Shown: positions 32,393-40,624, counted from the first letter of the stretch. The stretch: DNA of 41,844 bases from a virus (IMGVR_UViG_3300025325_000055:1-41844), one strand, 5' to 3'. The notes: generated by a model from the sequence alone, not told the origin. Numbers and translations: made by a program.

Positions 32393-33453
32393 GTCAGATA
32401 CCTCCCGAAGAATCTACGCCAATCCTCTGTTACTACCTCACGGCCGAAGATCTCTGTGGCTCTCTTTCTGCCAGCTTCACCTATCCTCCGAGCAAGATCC
32501 TGATCATCAAGGAGCCGGCTAATGTCTGATTCGAGCTCACCCATGTCATCAGAGCAGAAGCCGTTGACACCATCCTCGATCAGCTCTGGAAGTTCGTAGG
32601 TGCCCAGTCCTCTCCATCCACCACGCTGCGGACCCACAGCAACTACCGGTGTACCGGTCATCCATGCTTCACGAAAAGTACCGGTATACGGCGCCGGCTT
32701 GGCATTGGCATCGAAGTAGACTCGGGCCTTCCGATAGTCGCGGCGGAGACGGTTGTACGTCCTTTGGCCTACAGGATAGAAACGACCATCACCATCATTG
32801 CCTGGACCAACAACGCGTACGGTGAATCTATCTGCAAGCTGAAGCACTTCCTCACACTGTCGATTGTCTCTGTTGATGCAGCGGCTTACGACAAGGACGT
32901 GCTTACCTGTTCCATCCCAACCCTTCCACTCGTTTGGATCCGTAGACCAGCGGATTACGGCATCTGTACCTATGTTGTGTGGGATGGTTCTCTCGGTCAC
33001 AGAACTTCGTACTACCTTCAACCCGCGCTGTCGGAAAAACCGCAGGTTGTAGTCCTGCCAAGGCATGCCTTCTCCGGAGCGCCAGATGATGAGCGGCCGC
33101 TTACTGTTCTCGGTCATGCTCGGCCAGTAGCGCACAACCCAGTTGCTGACTAGCAGAACAACAACGACGTCGAAGCCTGCGAAGAAGTCTGGTGGCAGGG
33201 CCAGCGGGGCACCATACTCGTCTAGACCTTTGTCCTGCAGGTACTCCTCTCGCGGCTCCCTGAGCCCTGGTATCCTCCGCATGATGTCTTGGAGGTAGGA
33301 AAACTCCTCTGGCTCCGCGATCTCTGGGCGGTGGATCAGCCAAGGCTGCCCGAGGCGCTTGAAGGGAGAGGCTACCTCGAAACCAAGATCCGTAAACAGG
33401 CGGTAATCGTCGTAGTGGGCAGCGGGGTTGCCGTAGAGCATTAGGAGCTTCAT
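32389..33453 (-). CDS. GT-B glycosyltransferase, paralogue B
   Basis: I choose ATG 33453, which overlaps the TGA of the methyltransferase gene (ATGA), over an upstream GTG at 33468. The 354-residue protein has a GT-B layout with C-terminal motifs PYTGTFREAWMTGTPVVAV, YELPELIEDGVNGFCSDD and a final RRIGEAGRKRATEIFGRE. This is the usual donor-binding half of GT4-type enzymes. The same blocks occur in the protein at 34052-35107 (also xxDAVIRxxxDPxxWxGW), so the two arose by duplication and then diverged, mainly in the N-terminal acceptor half. They may add successive sugars. Confidence 0.75.
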   Translation of the reverse strand: MKLLMLYGNPAAHYDDYRLFTDLGFEVASPFKRLGQPWLIHRPEIAEPEEFSYLQDIMRRIPGLREPREEYLQDKGLDEYGAPLALPPDFFAGFDVVVVLLVSNWVVRYWPSMTENSKRPLIIWRSGEGMPWQDYNLRFFRQRGLKVVRSSVTERTIPHNIGTDAVIRWSTDPNEWKGWDGTGKHVLVVSRCINRDNRQCEEVLQLADRFTVRVVGPGNDGDGRFYPVGQRTYNRLRRDYRKARVYFDANAKPAPYTGTFREAWMTGTPVVAVGPQRGGWRGLGTYELPELIEDGVNGFCSDDMGELESDISRLLDDQDLARRIGEAGRKRATEIFGREVVTEDWRRFFGRYLT

Positions 33454-34055
33454 TTGGCTGCCAACCACAGGTAGTCATCGTGGTGGGGAGTACCCTCGTC
33501 AAAGGCATAGCGAACCACCCGTGTACGATAGCCGTACTCTTCAAGCAGGGCTCTAACAGCTGGTACATTCCCGTGAGTCTCTATGAGCAGCTCGGGGTGG
33601 TGCGTAGCGAGAAGGGATCGAGCACCTTGCAGAATGCGCAGCTCCGCTCCTTCTGTATCCATCTTCACAAACGACACGTGACCATCGAAGGAAAGAACAT
33701 CTAGCGGAACAGCGGCCGTGTAGAAATTGCCGATGGGAGCCCCTCTCTCCACTCCTGGCAACACCGTGTCACTGGTCAATCCTGGACCATATAGGTACGT
33801 GTACAACCTCAGATAGCCATACTCAGACGAGAGGGCAAAGTTGCAGCGAATCACGTTGGCCTTCTGAGATGTGTTCTTGGTCAGCTGAACGAAGGCATCG
33901 GGATTGGGCTCAAACGCCCATACCTGCCGGTGAGTCCGAGCGAGACCAAGAGTGTAGATGCCCAAGCAGGCACCGATGTCCAGAGCAATGTCCCCCTTCT
34001 CAGGAAGCTCGGGAGCACACCAAGGCTCGTAGGGAATAACCTCATCGTAGCTCAT
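33450..34055 (-). CDS. FkbM-family SAM-dependent methyltransferase
   Basis: The ATG at 34055 overlaps the TGA of the previous gene (ATGA), giving 201 residues; the extension to 34085 lies inside the neighbour. Motif I, ALDIGACLGIYTLGLA, is followed by VWAFEPNPDAF (the acidic end of strand 2) and by VSFVKMDTEGAELRILQGA, the hallmark of FkbM enzymes. These usually methylate a sugar hydroxyl. The protein ends soon after the SAM fold, shorter than many relatives. In this cassette it may cap a glycan with an O-methyl group, as seen in O-antigens. Coupled with both flanking glycosyltransferase genes. Confidence 0.85.
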   Translation of the reverse strand: MSYDEVIPYEPWCAPELPEKGDIALDIGACLGIYTLGLARTHRQVWAFEPNPDAFVQLTKNTSQKANVIRCNFALSSEYGYLRLYTYLYGPGLTSDTVLPGVERGAPIGNFYTAAVPLDVLSFDGHVSFVKMDTEGAELRILQGARSLLATHHPELLIETHGNVPAVRALLEEYGYRTRVVRYAFDEGTPHHDDYLWLAAK

Positions 34056-35107
34056 GGCGCAAAGTGCTCGAAGAACTTCTGCCACTGCTGCTGGATCTTC
34101 TCCCTGCCGAAGACCTCAATGGCTCTTGCCCTACCAGCAGCACCAACCTTGGCAGCCAAGTCTGGGTCCTCTAGGAGACGTACAGCCGCACCTCGAAGCT
34201 TATTGAGATCATCAGACCAGAAGCCAGTGATGCCATCCTCAATCAACGTGTGTAGTTCATAGGTGTCCATACCTGGGCGATTTCCGTACTTAGGACCGAG
34301 GGCAACTACTGGTGTACCGGTCATCCATGCCTCGCGGAAGGTGCCAGTGTAGGGAGAGGGCTGTGTGTTGACCGCAAAGAAGACTCGAGCTCTACGATAG
34401 AGACGCTGCAGCTCTTCGAAAGAGACCGCGCCGCGGTTGTAGGCTAGACCTTCGTTGCCAGGACCATAGAGCACTCTGGGTAGGCCGTTGGTGGCCAGCT
34501 GGAACGCGTGCTGATTACATTCGACCGGACGGCCGGCCATCTTCGAACAGACACAGAGAACATGGCAGTCCTCGCCCGTCCAGCCATGCCAGTCTTCCGG
34601 ATCGTTGTAGCAGCGGATTACAGCATCGGCGCCTAGGTTAGCGCGACCGCCAATACCCAGCTCTGTGGGAGAGCAACGTACTATGAGAAGACCCTCGTCG
34701 CGTAGCGGCTGCAGCATCTTCTCGACAAAGTCTGCACTCTGCCCGTTGCAGCGCCAGACCACCTTCTTGCCTCGCATTGCCTTCCAATTGCCAGTAAGCC
34801 AATCGACAACCCCCAAGATGATAACCATGTCGAAGGGCTCGAAGACCTGTCTTGGCAAGGCATTCTGAGGATGGCGACGAGCCAAAGCTACGACATCTGC
34901 ATGACCGTTGTCCGGGAGCGGGGGACGGTATCCACCCTCTACCTCGGTCCACCAGCTCGGTCCCCAGCTCGGATGGTCCATGGGCTTTGGCCTCTCAGGA
35001 TCGCGGTAGACACCAAAGGGAGAGCAGACATCGACACCGATCTCCCTGAAGAGTTTCAGGTCCTCGTACTCGTTGATCCAGTGGCCGCCCAAGTAGAGGA
35101 TCTTCAT
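34052..35107 (-). CDS. GT-B glycosyltransferase, paralogue A
   Basis: This 351-residue protein starts at ATG 35107, overlapping the stop of the dehydratase gene (ATGA). The N-terminus is a strand followed by a loop (MKILYLGGHWINEYEDLKLF, quoted as KILYLGGHWINEYEDL). The C-terminal donor-binding region has PYTGTFREAWMTGTPVVAL, YELHTLIEDGITGFWSDD and ARAIEVFGREKIQQQW. It shares these blocks with the protein at 32389-33453. GT4-type donor binding fits a GDP- or UDP-sugar. Being directly coupled to the GDP-mannose dehydratase, it is a good candidate to use the deoxy sugar made by the cassette. Confidence 0.75.
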   Translation of the reverse strand: MKILYLGGHWINEYEDLKLFREIGVDVCSPFGVYRDPERPKPMDHPSWGPSWWTEVEGGYRPPLPDNGHADVVALARRHPQNALPRQVFEPFDMVIILGVVDWLTGNWKAMRGKKVVWRCNGQSADFVEKMLQPLRDEGLLIVRCSPTELGIGGRANLGADAVIRCYNDPEDWHGWTGEDCHVLCVCSKMAGRPVECNQHAFQLATNGLPRVLYGPGNEGLAYNRGAVSFEELQRLYRRARVFFAVNTQPSPYTGTFREAWMTGTPVVALGPKYGNRPGMDTYELHTLIEDGITGFWSDDLNKLRGAAVRLLEDPDLAAKVGAAGRARAIEVFGREKIQQQWQKFFEHFAP

Positions 35108-36129
35108 ACCGGCAAGTACTCGCCGCGGAGCTCGGCCTCTGCTATCTGCTGCTCGCTTCTTCCATGAAGACGATCTAGGTCAGCAGAGATCATGTGCCAG
35201 ACAAGCTCGGGTAGGAAAACCTCGGTCTGCCAGTCTAACTCAGAGGACAGGAGCGCAGGATCGGCTATTAGAGTGTCCGAGGGACGCATCAGTGATGACT
35301 CGGTCTTGACATGATCCCTGTAGTCCTTACCCACCAAGTTGAATGCTATTCGAAGCAGGTCCGCAATGGTATGACCGTGGCCAGTTCCAATAACCACATC
35401 CCGAGGTTCATCCGGCCAAAGAAGGAGACACATAGCCCGGGCGAAGTCGCCAGCGTAGCCCCAGTCTCGTACAGCTGACAGATCACCCAGCACCAGCTCT
35501 CCCTTGCCCTCCTTAGCAACACGAGCCGCGGCCATAGTTATCTTCCTCGTGACATAGCCAGAGGGTCTCCACACACTCTCGTGGTTGAAGAGGATTCCGT
35601 TCACACAGTAAAGGCCGTAGCGCTCTCGGTAGATGCGAACCATGTCGTGGCAAGTGGCCTTAATCAGACCATAGAAACTGCTGGGAACCCGTGGTGTCCG
35701 CTCTGATTGTGGCGGTGGCTCACTGCCGAAGATTGCTGCCGAGGAGGCATAGAACAGCCTTGCCTTGGGATTAACCTCCCGCATCCATTCCAGAACCAGG
35801 AGGATGCTGTCAACCGAGGACTGGAGAGAGAAGATGGGATGGCTCTCGGCCGCAGCAGGGGAACTGACAGCAGCTAAGGCGTAGATCTCGTCCGGGTTCA
35901 CCCCTACCAATGTGCGACGCAGCGAGATAGGATCTGCTACATCCGTAGGAAGAATGTGTAGGTTGGGAGCGCGTATGGAGGTTAGACTAGAGTCTTCGAG
36001 CGGATGTACGGTCCCCCATACCTCATACCCCTGCCCGTGCAGGTGATTTGCGAGGTACGGCCCGTCTTGACCTCCCGCTCCCGTTATCAGAGCGCAACGC
36101 TGGGACGACTGTGTCCTCTTCCCCCTCAA
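35104..36129 (-). CDS. gmd: GDP-mannose 4,6-dehydratase-like SDR enzyme
   Basis: The enzyme should convert GDP-D-mannose to GDP-4-keto-6-deoxymannose with bound NADP. The best start is TTG 36129, seven bases after AAGGAG, giving 341 residues; the frame is open to 36159. Visible are the nucleotide loop TGAGGQDG (residues 16-23), the FYASSAAIFG strand carrying the catalytic Ser/Thr, QSE with the catalytic glutamate, and YGLIK with Tyr153 and Lys157. GDLSAVRDWGYAGDFARAM is a strong GMD-type signature. The first 107 bases overlap the 3' end of the portal gene in another frame. No fucose synthase or rhamnose reductase gene follows. Confidence 0.85.
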   Translation of the reverse strand: MRGKRTQSSQRCALITGAGGQDGPYLANHLHGQGYEVWGTVHPLEDSSLTSIRAPNLHILPTDVADPISLRRTLVGVNPDEIYALAAVSSPAAAESHPIFSLQSSVDSILLVLEWMREVNPKARLFYASSAAIFGSEPPPQSERTPRVPSSFYGLIKATCHDMVRIYRERYGLYCVNGILFNHESVWRPSGYVTRKITMAAARVAKEGKGELVLGDLSAVRDWGYAGDFARAMCLLLWPDEPRDVVIGTGHGHTIADLLRIAFNLVGKDYRDHVKTESSLMRPSDTLIADPALLSSELDWQTEVFLPELVWHMISADLDRLHGRSEQQIAEAELRGEYLPV

Positions 36130-37429
36130 ATTCCATCTCCTTCTTGTCTGGTATCTCAAAGCCTAGGGAAGAGAGATAAATGTCCATGATGGCCCGAACT
36201 TCTTCTTTGCTGTAGATCTGTGCGACCTCTAGACCGGTGAAGAACTGACCGACTCGTGCCAACGCTCCTCCTGTGCGTTGGACATCCCTGATCGCAATAC
36301 GCGGCTTGATCACCTTGAACGATGTGTCTACATCCGAAGACAGCCGACCGCTAATGATCGCTTGGTCGATGACGAACTGGAAGACATCCGTAACGATGTT
36401 GCTGATCTCATCGGCCCGGCTGGAGAAGGTCTTGTAGAGAAGATCGATCTGCTCTGCTAGAGCAGTACGAGCTGCGGCGATGATACCTGTGGCCGTTGGT
36501 GGGATGCCGAAGCCGAACAGGATGTAGCCAAGCAAGTTAGCACCCTCAGCAGAGGCATCATCTGCCTGCGTATCAGGACGGACAGAGTCCCATTTGACCG
36601 CATCGTTATGGGCTCGTATGCTGCCCGGACCGAGCGGGTTCTTCTGCTGCGCTTGCAGGAACTTGACGATCTCAGCCTCGCCGGCGCCGGTGATCGTAAC
36701 ATCCCAGTTGTAGGTATTCCTCAGCTCAGCGTTGCGAGCCCGGGCATACATGAAGCGATCCAGCTGATCGATGAAGTCGTTGAGGGCAAACAGGTCAGAG
36801 ACACCACGAGTGCCACCGCTGACTCTGTTCACAGCCCAGAAGAAGACATCGCCAATGCGGCGCAGGAAGGTGGGACTAGCTGGATCCCTGTCCAGAGCGA
36901 TGACCCGCATCGTCACGTCATCCACGTACGGACCACCGCGGACGACAATGCTGCGCATCTTGTTGTTGTGGAACGGCTCGGCCATCGTGCTCTTAATGAT
37001 CTGCGGGTCGATCTTGCCCATGAGAGTGTCGCCCCGGCTGACCACAATGGGCATCACCAGCTCTCCGTCCTGGGAGAGATCTAGGATGTACTGTGGTAGG
37101 TGTCGCTTCCAGTCGTTCCAGGGGTCCTTCCAGTGTCGATCTATGACATCCTGCACACCTGGATCCTTGGCTCGGATCATGAAGCCTACATCTCCCCCCA
37201 TGATGTAGTCCCGCATGAGTTCGAGGAGACGGTGACCGACCGCGGTACGCAGATAGTTGAAGCGACCGATCTTGGACTGCATGATCTGATCAAGCGGGGG
37301 AAGATCCTGCTTGTTCTGCATGCCGTACGGGCGCCAGGCTGCCTCGTCGCTGTCCATACCAACAACTGCCGGTAGAGCCTCTCGGATATCTTCCGGCGCC
37401 TCTGCTGTGGACGAGCGTAGACGTGGCAT
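36023..37429 (-). CDS. Portal protein
   Basis: This 468-residue protein forms the dodecameric ring through which DNA enters the head. It has the expected alpha-rich wing and clip regions (GRFNYLRTAVGHRLLELM, VQDVIDRHWKDPWNDWKRHLPQ quoted as WKDPWNDWKRHLPQ) and a later stem and crown part (LGYILFGFGIPPTATGIIAAARTAL, quoted as GYILFGFGIPPTATG, then LLYKTFSSRADEI). The GxPPxxxG turn is typical of portals. Start ATG 37429 lacks a strong ribosome site but lies four bases from the preceding stop. The last about 35 residues are Ser/Arg-rich and overlap the dehydratase gene, so this tail may be recent. Confidence 0.8.
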   Translation of the reverse strand: MPRLRSSTAEAPEDIREALPAVVGMDSDEAAWRPYGMQNKQDLPPLDQIMQSKIGRFNYLRTAVGHRLLELMRDYIMGGDVGFMIRAKDPGVQDVIDRHWKDPWNDWKRHLPQYILDLSQDGELVMPIVVSRGDTLMGKIDPQIIKSTMAEPFHNNKMRSIVVRGGPYVDDVTMRVIALDRDPASPTFLRRIGDVFFWAVNRVSGGTRGVSDLFALNDFIDQLDRFMYARARNAELRNTYNWDVTITGAGEAEIVKFLQAQQKNPLGPGSIRAHNDAVKWDSVRPDTQADDASAEGANLLGYILFGFGIPPTATGIIAAARTALAEQIDLLYKTFSSRADEISNIVTDVFQFVIDQAIISGRLSSDVDTSFKVIKPRIAIRDVQRTGGALARVGQFFTGLEVAQIYSKEEVRAIMDIYLSSLGFEIPDKKEMEFEGEEDTVVPALRSDNGSGRSRRAVPRKSPARAGV

Positions 37430-37432
37430 TGT

Positions 37433-37897
37433 TTACTTACGAGCGTACAGCCTCCAGAAGACTGTCTTCGGCTTGCCTAGGACATGGCTGTAGAGGATTC
37501 TCACCCGGCCCGAGACCATCTGTTCCTCGAAGCTGATGCAGTCCTCCATGGGCCCAGAGTATTCCCTATCTATGAGTGGCGTCAACTTGTCATCATCGTC
37601 TCGGAGAGAAATGAGAACCTTGACCCGGCACTTATCACCGGCCACCAGATCGGTAGCATCAATGTGCCCACCGATCACGACGGGCTTGCGGAAGGCACGG
37701 TCGAGAATCTCGATCTCTTGGTCCACCGCCGGCCGGGCATGGTTCTCGTCGATGGGGTAGATATCAGAGGCCCAGCCCTCAGCAAGACGCTGGAGCTCCT
37801 TGTCCAGAGTCTTCTTGGTGCTGTTAGTGAAGGCAAGGAGTTCTGCCAGGGCTTGCCGGCGCACCCACACCCGAATCGCAGAGAGAGGGGTCCACAT
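37433..37897 (-). CDS. Hypothetical protein between terminase and portal
   Basis: This 154-residue protein has a helical start (RRQALAELLAF, KKTLDKELQRLAEGW) and then a beta-rich domain with an acidic loop (ISLRDDDDKLTPL) and a final VRILYSHVLGKPKTVFWRLYARK (quoted as SHVLGKPKTVFWRLY). The start ATG 37897 is four bases after the stop of the upstream gene, with only a weak purine-rich site (AGAGAG). Genes in this position often encode head-completion or minor head proteins, but I do not recognise the sequence. Confidence 0.6.
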   Translation of the reverse strand: MWTPLSAIRVWVRRQALAELLAFTNSTKKTLDKELQRLAEGWASDIYPIDENHARPAVDQEIEILDRAFRKPVVIGGHIDATDLVAGDKCRVKVLISLRDDDDKLTPLIDREYSGPMEDCISFEEQMVSGRVRILYSHVLGKPKTVFWRLYARK

Positions 37898-37901
37898 CTC
37901 T

Positions 37902-38219
37902 CTAGGACCACACGATGGTCAGGCTGCCAGGAGTGCCGCTGGCTGTAACCACATACAAGCCATCGGCAAGGGGAATCTCTAGGTCGAAAGTACCCTTCCC
38001 GTCCGCAGTTGCCCACGCCCAGACTTGGGCATTGGCAGCAGAGGGATCGTCATAGACGGCAAGGGTCCAGCCAGAGCCAGCATCCCAGACGATGACCCTG
38101 GCTAGCTTGCCAGAACCCTTCCTGAGAGCGAACGTGCCACTCTCTTCGATGACTGTGCGTGTATCACCTGCTCGAACGGTTTGCCCACCACCCATACCTG
38201 GCTTGGTGTTTGCGGCCAT
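37902..38219 (-). CDS. Small beta-rich protein after the terminase, possible capsid fibre or decoration
   Basis: I use ATG 38219, which follows AAAGGAG; the ORF extends to 38267 without ribosome-site support. The 105-residue product is strand-rich with a Trp-marked core (VIVWDAGSGWTLAVYDD, VWAWATADGKGTFDLEI) and looks like a single immunoglobulin-like or jelly-roll domain. A good sigma70-like promoter lies just upstream, so it may be the first gene of a separately expressed late transcript. A decoration or head-fibre role is inferred from composition and position only. Confidence 0.55.
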   Translation of the reverse strand: MAANTKPGMGGGQTVRAGDTRTVIEESGTFALRKGSGKLARVIVWDAGSGWTLAVYDDPSAANAQVWAWATADGKGTFDLEIPLADGLYVVTASGTPGSLTIVWS

Positions 38220-38237
38220 GTCCTCTTCTCCTTTACC

Positions 38238-38265
38238 GTTCCAGCTGTAGCTCCGTGGCTGGAAC
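38238..38265 (-). other. Perfect 8-bp inverted repeat next to the promoter
   Basis: GTTCCAGC and GCTGGAAC form a perfect inverted repeat with a 12-base spacer. One arm touches the minus-10 box and the other lies in the leader of the 37902-38219 gene. No T tract follows, so it resembles an operator more than a terminator. Confidence 0.4.
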
Positions 38266-38292
38266 AATAGACTAAAACTGGGCAGACGTCAA
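38264..38292 (-). promoter_or_regulatory. Candidate promoter at the end of the terminase gene
   Basis: On the minus strand TTGACG (38292-38287) and TATTGT (38269-38264) are 17 bases apart, the ideal spacing for a sigma70-type promoter; five and four of six bases match consensus. The minus-35 overlaps the terminase stop codon. Transcription would start near 38257 and give a leader of about 38 bases before the next gene. Confidence 0.5.
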
Positions 38293-40157
38293 CCCACTAA
38301 GAAGTGTCTCCTAATCCGCTCGAAGTCGCGGCCGCGGACATCTATGAGCTGGCGCCGGCTACATGCCCCGCAAACCGTACCCTCGCCACGTCTATAGAGA
38401 TTGTCTTCCGTTGCACCACACAGAGCGCAGGCAGGACCCTGCACTGCAGGAGCCAAGTAGATCTCCTTACCCGTTCCGTCCTCACCTTCCTTCTCCATTA
38501 GCCAAGCACCCTCGCTGGGATCGTAGACCATGTCTATGGGGGAGGCTCCGTAGGCTGCGGCCTTGAGCATGAAGTCGAGAGCGTCGAGGCAGTCATCGTG
38601 GTCGGTGGTGCGATCGCCGCGGAAGGTGGACCATTCGTAGAAGAGCGGGTCGAGAGAGGATACCGGCACGAGAAGGCCGTCATCCTGCTTGGTAGCAGCC
38701 AGACGGACACGGTGCATAGTGAAGTAGGTCGACATGTGGACAAAGCGTTGGGTCTTGCCGCCACTGGTGATGACCGGGTTGATGTTGAAGAACGTCTTCT
38801 CCTGCTGCTTCTTGACGAGGAAGGACTGGGCTGCGTTGGCTTCCATGTTGATCAGTGTTGGCTGCCAGCGCCGGGCGTGCATGGATACCATTTCCCAGAG
38901 ACGATCAGGATCAGCCCTCTCCCTGATCATGTCTACCACGTAGACGATGTTCTTGTCAGGATCCTTGAGACCGATACAGATGACAGCGAAGTCAGCCGTA
39001 GCAGAGTTGGACCAGCTCGGGTCCACCCCGAAGTAGACCAAGAACTTCGTAGCCGGCAGCAGAGGCTGGAGCGGATCGTAGCCCGGGATCTCATGGGTGT
39101 CGATGAGGTTCTCGTTGAGCCAAGCCAGCTGCAAGAAGGCCAGCGTGGTGTCGACCGGGTCGTTCTGCATCTGCTCGGCAAACTCGAGTGGCTTAGCCTC
39201 ACGCCAAGCAAGAAGGAACGGAACAGAGAAGCGCTCTGGCCATGCCGACTGCCACTCGTCCTTCTCATCCTTGTACAGAACAGGGAGGAGTAGGTAGCTG
39301 AACTCGTCTTTGTGCCGCTTCGACCACGTCTCCCTGAGTTCGGCATAGAGATCCTTGAAGTGGCGGCGAGTACCGACCACGCACATCTGACCAAGTGAGG
39401 TGTCCTCTACCGGCTCTTCTCCCTCTTCGCCCTGTCCCTCCGGCTCTACTGTTGGCTCCAGCTCCGTGAAGAACCAGGTGGACAGGTGACCGCGCTGAAT
39501 GACGGTAGCGCTGTTCTCCGCATCGACTACGTCGTCGGCGACAACCAGATCAGCCCTACGGCCGGCCACGGCACCACCGGTACCAATGGCGAAGAGAGTG
39601 AGACCTGTAGCAAACTCGGACCTGCCAGAGACAACCTTCTCTGTGTCGTTCCAGCGCTGTGTGCGGGGGGCCGGGATCAGGTTTCCGAAGATTTTGATGT
39701 ACGACTCTCTTGCCATGATCTGCACTACGCTATCCATCATCTCCTTGGCTAGCGACTCGTTCTTGCAGGCGATGATGACACGTATGTCACGGTTACAGCC
39801 AATGCGCCAAGCGACATAGGCCACGGTTATCAGGGTGCTCTTACCACCACCACGGAAAACGTTGACAACAAGCTTTCGCTTCTCCTTGAGCGCGGCGATG
39901 ATCCGATGGTGGACAGGCTGTAGCTTGAGCTTGCGGCCACGTTGGTCCCTGATGACCTCATCAATGAAGGCTTCGAAGCCATCCTCGCTGCGGATGAGAC
40001 GATAGAGATCACCATCCTGCGACGCACCTTCGGCCAGCCCCGTGAGGGGGGCCAAGGCTTGGGAAACCTCTGGTCTGACTTGAGTCACTACGCTGTAACC
40101 TCTGGGTCTAGTATCGGTGAGCCCGTCCTTCGGGGGCAAAATTACCAGCAAAGTCAC
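38289..40157 (-). CDS. terL: Large terminase subunit with C-terminal zinc ribbon
   Basis: This 622-residue DNA-packaging motor has an ATPase with Walker A FRGGGKSTL (101-109) and Walker B LVVADD (204-209), and an RNase H-like nuclease with Asp379 in FGVDPSW, Glu439 in INMEAN and DHDDCLDALDF near 519-529. An acidic insert (about 237-254, GQGEEGEEPVEDTS) lies between strands of the ATPase. After the nuclease there is an added zinc ribbon with cysteines at 577, 580, 596 and 599. The GTG at 40157 is one possible start; a TTG six bases later and a GTG at residue 24 are alternatives. No small terminase gene was identified in the window. Confidence 0.9.
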   Translation of the reverse strand: MTLLVILPPKDGLTDTRPRGYSVVTQVRPEVSQALAPLTGLAEGASQDGDLYRLIRSEDGFEAFIDEVIRDQRGRKLKLQPVHHRIIAALKEKRKLVVNVFRGGGKSTLITVAYVAWRIGCNRDIRVIIACKNESLAKEMMDSVVQIMARESYIKIFGNLIPAPRTQRWNDTEKVVSGRSEFATGLTLFAIGTGGAVAGRRADLVVADDVVDAENSATVIQRGHLSTWFFTELEPTVEPEGQGEEGEEPVEDTSLGQMCVVGTRRHFKDLYAELRETWSKRHKDEFSYLLLPVLYKDEKDEWQSAWPERFSVPFLLAWREAKPLEFAEQMQNDPVDTTLAFLQLAWLNENLIDTHEIPGYDPLQPLLPATKFLVYFGVDPSWSNSATADFAVICIGLKDPDKNIVYVVDMIRERADPDRLWEMVSMHARRWQPTLINMEANAAQSFLVKKQQEKTFFNINPVITSGGKTQRFVHMSTYFTMHRVRLAATKQDDGLLVPVSSLDPLFYEWSTFRGDRTTDHDDCLDALDFMLKAAAYGASPIDMVYDPSEGAWLMEKEGEDGTGKEIYLAPAVQGPACALCGATEDNLYRRGEGTVCGACSRRQLIDVRGRDFERIRRHFLVG

Positions 40158-40198
40158 CCCTCATATTATGCTAGGTGATAGGAGGGATGCATAAGCAC

Positions 40199-40624
40199 AT
40201 GGCTAATGAGGATGACGTGCCAAACGGCAAAATGGTCAACCAGTACGGCATGTCCGTGAAGGATCAGCTTTACAACCTGGAAAAGCTGTTCAACTCGGAG
40301 TTGTCCCGCCTAGAAGATGCTGTCCACCACGAGCGCGAGCTGAGGGAGCAGGCCTTCAAGACGATTGAGGCTACCATCGAGGTCGAGAAGGAGGCACAGG
40401 CGGTCAGAGACGAGAAACTGAATGACGTGCGTGTTCGGTTCGTGCCTCGTGAGGTGTGGGAGGCATTTGAGAAGTGGGTGAGTGATAAAACAGAGCAAAC
40501 AGAGAAGATGGTTGACACCCGGATGAACTACTTCAACCGACTGTTGGTAGGACTGCTCGTAGCTGTCATCCTAATGATGGCAGCTGGCATACTGAATCTG
40601 ATTGTAGCGGGGGGAGCGAAATGA
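40199..40624 (+). CDS. Coiled-coil protein with C-terminal membrane anchor, possible lysis protein
   Basis: The frame is open from 40175. The ATG at 40199 is 12 bases after GGAGGG and gives 141 residues; ATG 40187 is too close to that site. Most of the protein is a charged coiled coil (LYNLEKLFNSELSRLEDAV, ELREQAFKTIEATIEVEKEA), and the last 25 residues are one membrane span (LLVGLLVAVILMMAAGILNL). This layout occurs in XhlA-like and other phage lysis proteins, but also in unrelated membrane-anchored proteins. It is transcribed away from the terminase and overlaps the next small membrane gene. Confidence 0.65.
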   Translation: MANEDDVPNGKMVNQYGMSVKDQLYNLEKLFNSELSRLEDAVHHERELREQAFKTIEATIEVEKEAQAVRDEKLNDVRVRFVPREVWEAFEKWVSDKTEQTEKMVDTRMNYFNRLLVGLLVAVILMMAAGILNLIVAGGAK

